DNA of 64,000 nt from Streptomyces sp. Tu 3180. GTDB taxonomy: Bacteria; Actinomycetota; Actinomycetes; Streptomycetales; Streptomycetaceae. The translations under genes and the position numbers were made by a program. The stretch spans positions 992,001-1,056,000 of the forward strand of contig NZ_WOXS01000002.1 of assembly GCF_009852415.1 (NCBI RefSeq), written 5' to 3'. The notes beneath the pieces are model-generated. The model worked only from the letters and a program-made list of their open reading frames with translations. It ran no database searches and had not been told where the DNA came from. Shown here piece by piece: positions 8,413 to 16,593 of this stretch; positions within the stretch are counted from its first letter, which is position 1, and every line of letters begins with the position of its first letter.

Positions 8413-9531
8413 TCAGGCGTGCGCGGGGACGGAGGCGGGCTCCGTGCGGTCGGCGGCCTCCAGTTCGCGCACCAGGGGCAGGACGCGGCGGCCGAAGTAC
8501 TCGACCTCCTCGTGGTAGTGCAGGAAGCCGAGGAGGAAGAGGTCGACGCCGAGCCGCTTGTACGCGACGATCCGCTCGGCGATCTGCTCCGGGGTGCCGA
8601 TCAGTCCGGTGCGGAAGCCGTCGTTGTACTGGACCAGGTCCGCGAAGGCGGAGTCCTGCCACATGCCCTTGCCGTCGGCGGTGGACCTCCCCGCCTGCCG
8701 GACGGCGGCGCCGAAGCCCTCGACGGCCTCGGTGTCGGCCTTGGCGACGATCTCCCGGAGGGTCTCGCGGGCCTCGGCCTCGGTGTCCCGGGCGATGAGG
8801 AAGCCGTTGAGGCCGAACCTCGGGGGCCTCCTCCCGGCCAGGGAGGCGGAGTGGTGGACGTCGGCGATCTGCTCGGCGACCCCGTCGAAGTCCCGGCCGT
8901 TGGAGAAGTACCAGTCGGAGACCCGGCCGGCCATGGCGCGGGCGGCGGTGGAGTTGCCGCCCTGGAAGATCTCCGGGTGCGGGCGCCCGGGGGTGCTCAG
9001 CGGCTTGGGCTTGAGCGAGAAGTCGCGCAACCGGTAGAAGTCACCGGCGAGTTCGGCATGGTCCTCGGTCCAGACCGAGCGCAGGGCGCGGATGAACTCC
9101 TCGGAGCGCCGGTACCGTTCGTCGTGCTCCAGCCAGGGTTCCCCGAGGGCGGTGAACTCGTCCTTGAACCAGCCGCTGACGACGTTGACCGCGAAACGGC
9201 CGTGCGACAGGTGGTCCGCGGTGGCGCCCAGCTTGGCGAGGACGCCGGGGTGCCACAGACCGGGATGGACGGCGGCGATGACCTTCAGGCGCCGGGTGGC
9301 GAGCAGCAGGGCGAGGCTGAAGGAGGTCGACTCGTGCTGGTACTCGGCGCCGTAACTGGCCATGTAGCGGACCTGGGTGAGGGCGTAGTCGAAACCGTTG
9401 TCCTCGGCGAGGACGGCGAGTTCCCGGTTGTACTCGTACCCCCAGTCGGTGCGCTGCTCGATCGTGCTGGTGACCAGGCCGCCGCTGACATTGGGCACCC
9501 AGTAGGCGAATTTCAAGGGGTCTGCGGGCAT
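8413..9531 (-). CDS. sfnG: FMNH2-dependent dimethylsulfone monooxygenase SfnG
   Basis: A 372-residue LLM-family monooxygenase. The N-terminus KFAYWVPNVSGGLVTSTIEQ is characteristic of SfnG, which converts dimethylsulfone to methanesulfinate. Further LLM landmarks are LKVIAAVHPGLWHP, FAVNVVSGWF and PEIFQGGNSTAARAMA. CAGGAG stands before the ATG at 9531. It is the first structural gene of the operon, reached after a 150-nt leader that begins with a small peptide. Its product feeds the sulfonate branch completed by SsuD. Confidence 0.92.
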   Translation of the reverse strand: MPADPLKFAYWVPNVSGGLVTSTIEQRTDWGYEYNRELAVLAEDNGFDYALTQVRYMASYGAEYQHESTSFSLALLLATRRLKVIAAVHPGLWHPGVLAKLGATADHLSHGRFAVNVVSGWFKDEFTALGEPWLEHDERYRRSEEFIRALRSVWTEDHAELAGDFYRLRDFSLKPKPLSTPGRPHPEIFQGGNSTAARAMAGRVSDWYFSNGRDFDGVAEQIADVHHSASLAGRRPPRFGLNGFLIARDTEAEARETLREIVAKADTEAVEGFGAAVRQAGRSTADGKGMWQDSAFADLVQYNDGFRTGLIGTPEQIAERIVAYKRLGVDLFLLGFLHYHEEVEYFGRRVLPLVRELEAADRTEPASVPAHA

Positions 9532-9685
9532 GCGGAACTCCTGTTGCGGAATGCGGGGGGAATTTCGGGCACGCCGAATTCACGAGGCGCCGAAAGGCGT
9601 GGAATTCAGGTACGGGGAAGGCGGGCGGCGCACCGCCGGCGGGCCGGCGGGCGCGGCGGAGGGAACGGGCGGCGGATCGGGACGA
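9532..9685 (-). promoter_or_regulatory. GC-rich leader between the leader peptide and sfnG (candidate attenuator)
   Basis: Untranslated stretch of the operon mRNA. It contains CCGCCGGC/GCCGGCGG (9633-9650) inside a larger self-complementary G+C block around 9620-9660. This placement, after a cysteine-containing leader peptide and before sfnG, is what a translation-coupled attenuator would look like. No clean alternative terminator/antiterminator pair can be proven by eye. Confidence 0.4.
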
Positions 9686-9769
9686 TCAGGCCGCGGTGCG
9701 ACAGGAGGCACTGGAAACACGCGCGAGGTCGACGTGGCGTCGCCGCGTGAGGTCCAGTCGCATCGTCAT
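9686..9769 (-). CDS. Leader peptide of the sulfur operon (27 aa, or 25 aa from the second ATG)
   Basis: Reads MTMRLDLTRRRHVDLARVSS... and ends with a Cys (TGT) five residues from the C-terminus. The RRHVDLARVSS core matches the actinobacterial 'putative leader peptide' family that precedes sulfur-uptake and sulfur-catabolism operons. Family knowledge: the Cys codon is thought to let ribosomes sense cysteine supply. There is no ribosome site before the ATG, and the predicted start of transcription falls on it, so it is probably translated leaderless. Which of the two ATGs (9769 or 9763) is used cannot be told. Confidence 0.8.
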   Translation of the reverse strand: MTMRLDLTRRRHVDLARVSSASCRTAA

Positions 9770-9776
9770 GCCGACG

Positions 9777-9806
9777 ATCGTGGCAGCCGCCGATCGGGGC
9801 CGTCAA
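9777..9806 (-). promoter_or_regulatory. Promoter of the sulfur operon
   Basis: On the minus strand TTGACG (9806-9801), an 18-nt spacer, and CACGAT (9782-9777). Transcription would begin near 9769, exactly at the leader-peptide ATG. The LysR gene diverges from the same 140-bp intergenic region, so this is a likely target of that regulator. Confidence 0.55.
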
Positions 9807-9906
9807 GGAAAACCCGACCGGTCTCGTATCGCGGACCACCGAATTTCACGAAGGCGTGACAGGGAAACCCTTGAACGGGCCGTCCGGGCGCGCGCATTCT
9901 GCTGCC

Positions 9907-10869
9907 GTGCGGACTGAACAACTGGAATACATCGCGGCCGTCACACGGCTGGGTTCGCTGCGCCGGGCGGCCGAGGAACTGCGGCTCTCCCAGCCCGCGT
10001 TGAGCGAGACCGTGCGGAACCTGGAGCGTGAGCTGGGGGTCGACCTGCTGGAACGCAGGCGCTCCGGGGCGACGATGAGCGCGGCGGGCCGGGAGCTGCT
10101 GCCGCGCATCGTGGACGTCCTGGACGCGGTGGACCGGCTGCGGGCCGCCGCCGGGGAGCAGCACCGCGTCCGCCGCATGGTGCGCGTCGGCACGGTGAAC
10201 GCGGCGACCGTGCCGCTGCTGGTGCCCGTCGTGCGGGAGTTCCGCGCCGCGCATCCGCTGACCCAGGTCGAGGTGGTGGGGGCGCAGCAGGCGGACATCC
10301 ACCGGGGGCTGCTGGAAGGGGGGCTCGACCTGGGGCTGGTGAACCACCTGGAGGGTGACGACATGCCGGCCGAGTTCGAGTCCACCGAACTGCTGCGCGG
10401 CCGGCCGGTCGTGTGCCTGCGCCCGGACAGCCCGCTCGCCGCCCGGGCGGAGGTGTCGGCGGACGACCTGCTCACCGAGCCGCTGATCGCGATGCGCTCG
10501 GGCTACGTGATGCACCGTTACGTGCACCGGCTCCTGGACGGCCGCCTCCCGGCGTTCGCGTACTCCACCGACGGCGCCGAGATGGGCAAGCTGATGGTCG
10601 CCGAGGGGCTCGGGGTGACGGTGCTCCCGGAGTTCAGCGTCGTCGGGGACCCGCTGGAGCGGCAGGGCGCGCTCGTGTGCCGGCCCATCGCAGGCGACCG
10701 GTCCCGGGTGCTGCTGGCGCTGCGCCGGCGCAGGTCCGCGTCCGTGCCGCTGGCCGCCCGGGCCCTGCACGAGGCGTTCGTGCGGCGGGCCCGGGGGCTG
10801 GGCGGTGCGGTCAGCCGTCTTCCGGGGACGGGACCACCACGAGGAACGCGTCCGACTCCAGGTCCATGA
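9907..10869 (+). CDS. LysR-family transcriptional regulator, divergent from the sulfur operon
   Basis: N-terminal winged helix-turn-helix (residues ~1-60: RTEQLEYIAAVTRLGSLRRA, then SQPALSETVRNLERELG), followed by a periplasmic-binding-fold effector domain. I prefer the GTG at 9907 because LysR proteins normally open within a few residues of the QLEY motif; an in-frame GTG at 9856 would add 17 residues. Its position back-to-back with the leader peptide makes it the probable sulfur-responsive regulator (CysB/Cbl role), sensing a sulfur metabolite. The last ~60 nt overlap the convergent small gene at 10811-10990. Confidence 0.85.
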   Translation: MRTEQLEYIAAVTRLGSLRRAAEELRLSQPALSETVRNLERELGVDLLERRRSGATMSAAGRELLPRIVDVLDAVDRLRAAAGEQHRVRRMVRVGTVNAATVPLLVPVVREFRAAHPLTQVEVVGAQQADIHRGLLEGGLDLGLVNHLEGDDMPAEFESTELLRGRPVVCLRPDSPLAARAEVSADDLLTEPLIAMRSGYVMHRYVHRLLDGRLPAFAYSTDGAEMGKLMVAEGLGVTVLPEFSVVGDPLERQGALVCRPIAGDRSRVLLALRRRRSASVPLAARALHEAFVRRARGLGGAVSRLPGTGPPRGTRPTPGP

Positions 10870-10990
10870 CGACCGTCGCGGGTTCGCCCTCGGCGCGGTG
10901 CCGGGCCGCGCACTCCTCCGCCGGCCAGGACCCGCGCGGGGATCCCGCGGGGAAACGCTCCAACACCTTCGCTCCCGTCACGGCAGTCAT
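10811..10990 (-). CDS. Small conserved hypothetical protein (59 aa)
   Basis: Starts MTAVTGAKVLERFPAGS behind a strong AGGAGGT ribosome site 10 nt upstream, and ends LVVVPSPEDG. Composition is balanced and acidic at the end, unlike shadow frames. I recognise the general type as a short Streptomyces-restricted protein, but no function or domain is evident. It overlaps the tail of the LysR gene (opposite strand) and begins where the decayed MMPL frame ends. Confidence 0.6.
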   Translation of the reverse strand: MTAVTGAKVLERFPAGSPRGSWPAEECAARHRAEGEPATVVMDLESDAFLVVVPSPEDG

Positions 10991-11556
10991 GGGGGCGGAC
11001 ACCTCCTGTCGGGCTGTGGCTTCGCGAGCCGTCTTCTTCTCCTGCGGTTTTCCGTACGTTCCGGATGCCCGGGATCGGAACGGACATGTGAGCGGATCCC
11101 GCCCCGCTCCGAGAAGGGTCGCTCCCGCACGTCCCCGCGTCCCCGGGCGAGCCGGCCCGGCCACCAGGCGACCGGTCCGAGGTCCAGGGCGAGGGCGGGC
11201 ACCAGCAGGGCGCGCACGACCAGCGCGTCCAGGAGGACGCCGAAGGCGACGATGAGGGCGATCTGCGCCAGGAAGGCCGGCGGGACCACCCCGAGCGCCG
11301 CGAAGGCCGCGGCCGGCACCACTCCGGCCGAGGTGATCGCCCCGCCGGTGCCGACCGGTCCGCGCAGCACGCCCCGGCGGGCCCCGTGCCGCAGCGACTC
11401 CTCCCTGACCCGGGACATAGCGCGCGGGTGGCCGCGGGCCGCCGGTCCTCCACCGGGCCGTCCGGGTCGCCGGTCCGCGGCACCGCCGATGCCGAGCCAG
11501 ACGACGAGCAGCAGGACGGGGACGAGCCGGCGGGCCCGTCGGGCCGAGGCGGCCAT
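10987..11556 (-). pseudogene. MMPL/RND-type transporter remnant with a large internal deletion
   Basis: One open frame joins the extreme N-terminus of an actinobacterial MMPL transporter (ARRLVPVLLLVVWLGIGG, first membrane segment) directly to its C-terminal part (SRVREESLRHGARRGVLRG, then VGTGGAITSAGVV and FGVLLDALVVRALLVPAL). Family members have about 700 residues and 11-12 membrane segments; here only ~190 residues remain, so roughly two thirds, including most of the channel and periplasmic loops, is gone. The frame survives across the deletion. A MarR operator and MarR gene still sit upstream, the usual arrangement for this pump type. Confidence 0.75.
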
Positions 11557-11598
11557 CGCTCTCCGGGTGCGGCGGGAATCATCTCGACGAAAAACAAT

Positions 11599-11611
11599 CT
11601 CAATTATTGAG
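11599..11611. promoter_or_regulatory. MarR-type palindromic operator
   Basis: CTCAAT-T-ATTGAG is a perfect inverted repeat in a short AT-rich patch, 43 bp upstream of the MMPL remnant start and just past the marR gene. Size and symmetry fit a MarR-family site that controlled the transporter. Confidence 0.6.
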
Positions 11612-11672
11612 CTGTATTGCGGGCACGGCCGTGGACCACACCGGCTCCGCTCATGCGGCCGGCCCGGGAGGG

Positions 11673-12182
11673 TCAGTGCTGCCCGGAGGCCCCGCGGAGG
11701 GCGAGTTCCTCGTTCAGCGCGGTGAGGAACCGCAGAGCGACGGCGAGTTCGGAGTCGTCGAAGCGGGAGAGCGCCGAGCCCGCGGCCTGCGCGAGCGGAC
11801 GGAAGTACGTCCGGGCCGCCGCCTTGGCGTCGGCGGCGTAGTACAGGTGGACCACCCTGCGGTCGGCGCTCTCCCGGACCCGGGTGACGTGTCCCGCGCG
11901 CTCCAGCCGGTCCACGCACGCGGTCACGGCCCCGGAGGTGAGCCCGAGGTGCTCCCTGAGCCGGCCCGGGGTCATCGGCTCGTCCGCGTCCAGGATCGCC
12001 GCGAGCGCCTGGACGTCGGTGGCGTGCAGCCCGTTGCGGCCCGCGAAGCCGTGGACCATGCGGTTGATCTCGCCGTTCATCCGGCGCAACTGGACGGCGA
12101 AGGCATGGAGGTCGGCCGCCTCCGGTTCCCGGGGTGCGTCGCACCCCGCCGTCCGCCGCTCCGCGTCGTCTGCTCTGGCCAC
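11673..12182 (-). CDS. MarR-family transcriptional regulator
   Basis: 169 residues. A winged helix-turn-helix spans ~70-130, with MTPGRLREHLGLTSGAVTACVDRLERAGHV as recognition region and the wing RESADRRVVHLYY. N- and C-terminal helices would form the dimer interface. The usual partner, an MMPL efflux pump, lies immediately downstream but is now deleted, so this regulator may have lost its main target. The effector is unknown. Confidence 0.87.
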   Translation of the reverse strand: MARADDAERRTAGCDAPREPEAADLHAFAVQLRRMNGEINRMVHGFAGRNGLHATDVQALAAILDADEPMTPGRLREHLGLTSGAVTACVDRLERAGHVTRVRESADRRVVHLYYAADAKAAARTYFRPLAQAAGSALSRFDDSELAVALRFLTALNEELALRGASGQH

Positions 12183-12522
12183 ACCGTCACCCTATAGAAG
12201 TCCCGGGCGCGTCCGGTTCCGCCCGGGGCGCAGGCGTGCTCCCGTCCGCCGGACGCGGGCACCGGGAAGCCCCTCCGGCCGCCCCGCGGGAAAGGCGCCG
12301 TCCGGTCCGGAACCGGACGGCGGTGCGGTCCTTCACCGGCCCGGAGCCGGGCGGGGGCGGAGGCCGACGGCCAACTGCGCCCCGCCGACGAGCACATCAC
12401 GCCGGCACCGGACCGGGGCGGACCCTACACATAAGGGAAAAATAAGAGCAGAATAAGGATAAACGGCTCTTACCGCATACCGCACCAGAAGCGGTCAGGC
12501 CTGCTAGTCGAAGGAGACGACC
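12183..12522. other. Intergenic region between divergent marR and the SPW gene
   Basis: No gene seen. It holds a 9-bp perfect hairpin, CCGTCCGGT/ACCGGACGG (12298-12320, 5-nt loop), of unknown role. An unusually AT-rich stretch (12427-12475) probably contains the promoter of the SPW-repeat gene. Confidence 0.5.
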
Positions 12523-12963
12523 ATGGCCAACGTCTCGCACCCTCGCGGTGACATCACGAGCCATCCCGACGCATCCGAGATGCGGGCACGGTACGACCGT
12601 GTGCTCGGCGGTCGTGATGTGGTCCTCGTGGACGGACCGGTGTTCCTGCTCGGTCTGTACTGTGCGGTGTCCCCGTGGATACTCCACTACACGACGAGCC
12701 AGCCCGCGCTCGCGACCCACAACCTGATCGTGGGCATCGCGATCGGCGTGCTCGCCCTGGGATTCACCGCGGCCCCGGCGCGCATGTACGGCCTCAGCGG
12801 GGCCATGTGCGCCCTGGGCGTGTGGATGATCGTCTCGCCGTGGATCGTCGGCGACGGCCCCGACGCCGGCGTGATCTGGAACAACATCGTCATCGGTGCC
12901 CTCACCCTGGCCCTGGGCACGGTCTGCGCCGCCACGGCGGCCAGGAGCGCCACCAGGCCGTAG
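12523..12963 (+). CDS. SPW-repeat integral membrane protein
   Basis: 146 residues with four predicted membrane segments arranged as two repeats, each carrying the diagnostic Ser-Pro-Trp: AVSPWILHY and IVSPWIVGD. The N-terminal ~40 residues are polar and cytosolic. GAAGGAGA stands 6-7 nt before the ATG. SPW-repeat proteins are common in actinobacteria and other soil bacteria; their function is unknown. The gene stands alone behind an AT-rich promoter region. Confidence 0.85.
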   Translation: MANVSHPRGDITSHPDASEMRARYDRVLGGRDVVLVDGPVFLLGLYCAVSPWILHYTTSQPALATHNLIVGIAIGVLALGFTAAPARMYGLSGAMCALGVWMIVSPWIVGDGPDAGVIWNNIVIGALTLALGTVCAATAARSATRP

Positions 12964-13109
12964 GCACGGCCGGAAGGAGAGCCGAACGCCGGTCCGCGCC
13001 CGCCGCGGACCGGCGTCCTCCCGTCCCGGTCCGGACCGGGACGGCCGCGCGGCCCCTGGGGGCACGCGGGACCGTCCTCACCGCGTCCCCGCGCGCACCA
13101 CGGCGAGGC

Positions 13110-13608
13110 CGTCCCGGGCTTCCGGGCGGACCGGGGTCCAGCCCGGCTCCCGTTTCCGCCTTCGCCGTGGACACCCGCAGCGCCGTGGACATCACGTCGT
13201 GCGCGTACGGCATCGGCCGCATCGTCCACAGCGGCACGGCCATCGGCCGCGGCAGCCCGAACGCCTCGGCCGCGCACCGGAGGTGGGCACGGAAGCCGAG
13301 CGGGGTGGAGTCGGCGACGTCGTACGCCCGCCCCGGGCGCCCGCGCTCCACGGCCGCGACCACCGCGCGGGCGGCGTCGCCGACTCCGGCCCACGGCAGG
13401 ACCCGGCCGCGGTCGCGGGGAACGGACGGGCAACCGCCGCCCGCGCAGCAGGGGGAGCAGGCCGCCGGTGCCGCCGGGACCGCGGAACAGGCCGAAGCGC
13501 AGCGCGACGCCCTCCAGGCCGGGTGACGTGAGGACGAGCCGTTCCTTCGTCCGGACGGCCGCGACGTACCGCTCCCGCGCCGGGTCGGTCCCGCGCGGGC
13601 GGTCCCCG
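13110..13608 (-). pseudogene. Frameshifted NAD-dependent epimerase/dehydratase remnant
   Basis: Two minus-strand frames each carry part of an SDR epimerase. Upstream part: TKERLVLTSPGLEGVALRFG then LFRGPGGTGGLLPLLRG. Downstream part, in another frame: LPWAGVGDAARAVVAAVERG, RPGRAYDVADSTPLG and AEAFGLPRPMAVPLW. The N-terminal NAD-binding half is missing and the shift lies near 13430. Probably a relic of a gene once in tandem with the intact epimerase at 13609-14568. Confidence 0.65.
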
Positions 13609-14568
13609 TCAGAGGCGGGCCGCCCACTGTTCGTACCAGGTCACGGTGGCGTCCAGGGTCTCCTCCAGCGGCGTCGGCCGTGCGCCGAAGGCCCGCTCGA
13701 AGGCCGAGGAGTCCATGATCTGGGGCTCGGTGTGCTGGTAGAACATCTCGGCGTACTCGGCCATGAACTCCTCGTCGAACGGGCCGAAGGGGCGCGGCTC
13801 CTCCAGGACCACGACGTTCAGGGGCCGGCCGGTCCGCCTCTCGATCATGGCGTGGATCTCCCGCGTGCTGACGGCGGGCGCCGTGGGCAGGTGCCAGACC
13901 CGGCCGTCGCCCCCGGGGCGCTCGCCGAGGGTGGCCAGACCCGCGGCCACGTCCTCGATGGCGGTGTAGCTGTGCGGCAGGTCCAGGTCGCCGAGCCCCA
14001 GCACCTCACCGCCGGTGAGCGCGCCCGGGAACACGGCGGCGCCGAGGGAGGAGTTGAGCACGCCGGGGCCGACGAAGTCGGCGGAGCGGCCGAGGACCAC
14101 CCGGGCGCGGCCCTCGCGGTGCGCGGCGAGGTACCGCTCGTCGAGCGCGGCGCGCATCCGGCCCTTGCGGCTGGTCGCCCGCCACGGCGTGTCCTCGGTC
14201 ATCACCGCTCCCCCGGTCTCGCCGTACGGGTAGAGCGTGTCGAGGACGACGAGCCGCGCCCCGGAGGCCTCGACCGCGCCGAGCACGGCCTCCTGGACCC
14301 GGGGCATGACCTCGGTCTGGAGGTGATAGCCGACGTTGACGCAGTGGTACACCACGGCCGCGCCCGCGGTGGCCGCCCGGGCGCCCTCGGCGGTGCCGAC
14401 GTCGGCGGCGTACCGCTGGACGCCGGTGAGCGCGGGCCCGTCTCCCCGGCGGTCGACGAGCCGGACGGGGTGGCCGCGGCGGGCGAGTTCCCGGGCGAGG
14501 GCGGTGCCGGCGGGACCGGAGCCGAGAACGGCGTGCAGGGCGCGGGAGTCGGTGGCGGCAGCGGACAT
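13609..14568 (-). CDS. NAD-dependent epimerase/dehydratase family protein
   Basis: 319 residues. A Rossmann domain with a glycine motif (AVLGSGPAGTALARELARRG) in place of the usual GxxGxxG, then acidic VDRRGD at the end of beta-2, suggesting NAD(H)-type binding. The YxxxK region is replaced by YPYGETGG as in atypical extended SDRs. GAGGAGACCGTC precedes the ATG. Substrate unknown; proteins of this type reduce or epimerise sugar nucleotides or small carbonyls. The upstream region carries two inverted repeats that look like operator sites. Confidence 0.8.
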   Translation of the reverse strand: MSAAATDSRALHAVLGSGPAGTALARELARRGHPVRLVDRRGDGPALTGVQRYAADVGTAEGARAATAGAAVVYHCVNVGYHLQTEVMPRVQEAVLGAVEASGARLVVLDTLYPYGETGGAVMTEDTPWRATSRKGRMRAALDERYLAAHREGRARVVLGRSADFVGPGVLNSSLGAAVFPGALTGGEVLGLGDLDLPHSYTAIEDVAAGLATLGERPGGDGRVWHLPTAPAVSTREIHAMIERRTGRPLNVVVLEEPRPFGPFDEEFMAEYAEMFYQHTEPQIMDSSAFERAFGARPTPLEETLDATVTWYEQWAARL

Positions 14569-14619
14569 GACGGTCTCCTCGAGTCGGTGCGCGATCGATC
14601 CCCTATCGGCCGTCGCAAC

Positions 14620-14657
14620 AGTTATAGACTCTAACTCTTGCGACTGGCACTAGCAAG
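14620..14657 (-). promoter_or_regulatory. Two inverted repeats upstream of the epimerase gene
   Basis: AGTTA...TAACT (14620-14636) and CTTGC...GCAAG (14637-14657) abut in an AT-richer patch 50-90 bp upstream of the ATG. They resemble binding sites of a TetR- or HxlR-type repressor, but no such gene is adjacent here. Confidence 0.4.
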
Positions 14658-15113
14658 AAATGCGGGACCGGACCGTCGTCAGGGCCTGGCGCAAGGAGGA
14701 AGGGAGGAGGAGCCGAACACGACCGGCGGCCTGCCGCCCCCGGGGTCATCGCGTGGGCAGCCCCGGGCGGAGATCAAGGAGAGTGCGCTCCGGCAACCGG
14801 CGGAGAGCGGTACGCCGACGATGGATCCGGGCACGCCGGAGAGCGCGCGGGCGGTCCCGGCCCGTTCCCGCCGGTCTTCTTCCCGTCGGTCCCCGCCGAG
14901 GGCGCGCCGACGGCGGCGGTACGGCCGGGGATCGCGCGGACGACGGCCCGGGCCGCCGGGGACGAGGCGGTCGCGCGGTGGACCCGCCGGAGCGGAGGGG
15001 ACCACCCTGCCGGAGGCGTGTTCGCCCGAACCCCTCCGCACGAGCGGCCGGCCCGGAGATCGCCGGGCGGTCCACGGGGACGGGCCACGACGGGGCGTGC
15101 CCGTGCGCCTCCG
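14658..15113. other. 456-bp stretch with no convincing gene
   Basis: All frames give Arg/Pro/Gly-rich translations without family motifs. I see no RNA gene or repeat. It may be decayed sequence that once held the regulator expected for the epimerase promoter. Confidence 0.4.
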
Positions 15114-15896
15114 CTACCGCACCGGCACGTACACGTACGGAGTCGTCGTGGTCAGGGGGGTGAAACCGAGACGTTCGAGGATGGGACGGCTCTGGTCGGA
15201 GGCGTCGACCTGGAGGTAGCGGTAGCCGCGTTCCGCGGCGGCCCGGGCCCGGTGGGCGACCAGCGCGCGGTAGACGCCCCGGCCGCGCCAGGCCCGCACG
15301 GTGCCGCCGCCCCACAGTCCGGCGAACCGGGTGCCCGGCACCAGTTCCATCCGGGCCGCGCTGACCGGCTCGTCGCCGGCCAGGGCGAGGACCGCGACGA
15401 CGGTGCCGGGGTCGGCCGAGAGCCGGGCGAGCAGCTGGTGACGCAGCCAGGACGCGTCGGTGCCGAACGCCTTCTCGTGCACGTCGGCCACCAGGCCGGC
15501 GCCCGCCCGGTCGGTGACGGGCACGACGCGGATCCCCTCGGGCGGCTCGGTGTCGAGGGCGAGACCGGTGACCTCGCAGAGCATGAGGGTCTCCTCCGGC
15601 TCGGGCGTGAACCCGGCCGCCACGAGCCGCCGCCCGAGGTCCACCGGCAGGTCGTGGCCGTACAGCTTCCACTCGAACCCACGGCCGAGCCCGGTGAAGT
15701 ACGCGATCTGCTCCGCGATCGCCGCGTCCGCGTCCGCCTCGTCCAGGGCGGACCAGACGACGCCGTTCCAGCCGTGCGCGGGGGCGGTCTGCCGCACCAC
15801 ACCACCGGTGCGCTCGACGCGTGCGCCGGGCCCGTCGGGCCGCGCTCCCTCACGCAGCTCGCGGTCGAACAGGGCGAGTGCCGCGGCATGGTCCAT
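15114..15896 (-). CDS. GNAT-family N-acetyltransferase
   Basis: 260 residues from the ATG at 15896 (MDHAAALALFDRELREGA). The N-terminal half has a degenerate GNAT-like fold (EWKLYGHDLPVDLGRRLVAAG). The C-terminal half is the functional GNAT domain with an acetyl-CoA loop in VRAWRGRGVYRALVAHR and a final beta strand GYRYLQVDAS followed by ILERLGFTPL. Two-domain acetyltransferases of this length are common in Streptomyces. The substrate is unknown. It diverges from the deaminase gene at 16056. Confidence 0.85.
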   Translation of the reverse strand: MDHAAALALFDRELREGARPDGPGARVERTGGVVRQTAPAHGWNGVVWSALDEADADAAIAEQIAYFTGLGRGFEWKLYGHDLPVDLGRRLVAAGFTPEPEETLMLCEVTGLALDTEPPEGIRVVPVTDRAGAGLVADVHEKAFGTDASWLRHQLLARLSADPGTVVAVLALAGDEPVSAARMELVPGTRFAGLWGGGTVRAWRGRGVYRALVAHRARAAAERGYRYLQVDASDQSRPILERLGFTPLTTTTPYVYVPVR

Positions 15897-16055
15897 GGGG
15901 CCGACTCCACCACGGGTCCGGCGCCGGGGCAAAGGAATTACGGGACCGGCCTCCCTCACGACGGCCGCACGTCCCCCCGCCCGCGGCGGCCTCGCCCCCG
16001 CGCGCCCTGAACCTTAGGGTGCTGTCGGTCAAGCCGTCGTGAGGAGGGCCGTCCC

Positions 16056-16541
16056 GTGGCCGTGAGGGAAGCCGAACTGCCGTACCTGCGCCGCTGTGTG
16101 GAGCTGGCGGCCGAGGCGCTGGAGTCCGGGGACGAACCGTTCGGTTCGGTCCTCGTGGCCGGGGACGGCACCGTGCTGGCCGAGGACCACAACCGGGTGG
16201 CCTCCGGGGACCGCACCCGGCACCCCGAGTTCGAGCTGGCGCGCTGGTCGGCGGCCCGCCTGACGCCCGGCGAACGGGCCGCCGCCACGGTGTACACCTC
16301 CGGCGAGCACTGCCCGATGTGCGCCGCCGCCCACGCCTGGGTGGGCCTCGGGCGCATCGTGTACGTCGCCTCCTCCGAGCAGCTGATGTCCTGGCTCTCC
16401 GAGCTGGGGGTGCCCGCCCCGCCGGTGCGGACGCTGCCCGTCGCCGAGGTCGCCCCCGGTGTGGCCGTGGACGGCCCCGTCCCGGAACTGGCCGGGAGGG
16501 TCAAGGAGTTGCACCAGCGGTTCCACCGCGCACGCGCCTGA
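16056..16541 (+). CDS. Nucleoside/CMP-deaminase-family zinc deaminase
   Basis: 161 residues, cytidine-deaminase fold. Zinc motifs: RHPEFE, where the catalytic Glu follows His-Pro rather than the usual His-Ala, and SGEHCPMCAAA carrying the two cysteine ligands (PCxxC-type). GAGGAGGG precedes the GTG start. Related proteins deaminate guanine, cytosine or modified bases; which one cannot be read from sequence. The stop codon is embedded in the terminator shared with the convergent chaplin gene. Confidence 0.85.
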   Translation: MAVREAELPYLRRCVELAAEALESGDEPFGSVLVAGDGTVLAEDHNRVASGDRTRHPEFELARWSAARLTPGERAAATVYTSGEHCPMCAAAHAWVGLGRIVYVASSEQLMSWLSELGVPAPPVRTLPVAEVAPGVAVDGPVPELAGRVKELHQRFHRARA

Positions 16542-16578
16542 CCCGGGGCCCCACCGGGCGGCGGGGCCCCGGGTCAGG
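16537..16578. terminator. Bidirectional terminator, perfect 16-bp stem
   Basis: CCTGACCCGGGGCCCC (16537-16552) pairs exactly with GGGGCCCCGGGTCAGG (16563-16578), 10-nt loop. It lies between the convergent deaminase and chaplin genes and includes the deaminase stop codon. Confidence 0.75.
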
Positions 16579-16593
16579 CCGTTCCGCCGGGGT

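Noticed and set aside
9606..9839. 77-codon minus-strand open frame upstream of sfnG
   Set aside because: It overlaps the leader peptide in another frame and has no coding features; the 27-codon leader has a recognised family core and a promoter placed on its start.
14638..15219. 193-codon plus-strand open frame
   Set aside because: Runs antisense into the GNAT gene and is nearly all Arg/Gly/Pro; no ribosome site.
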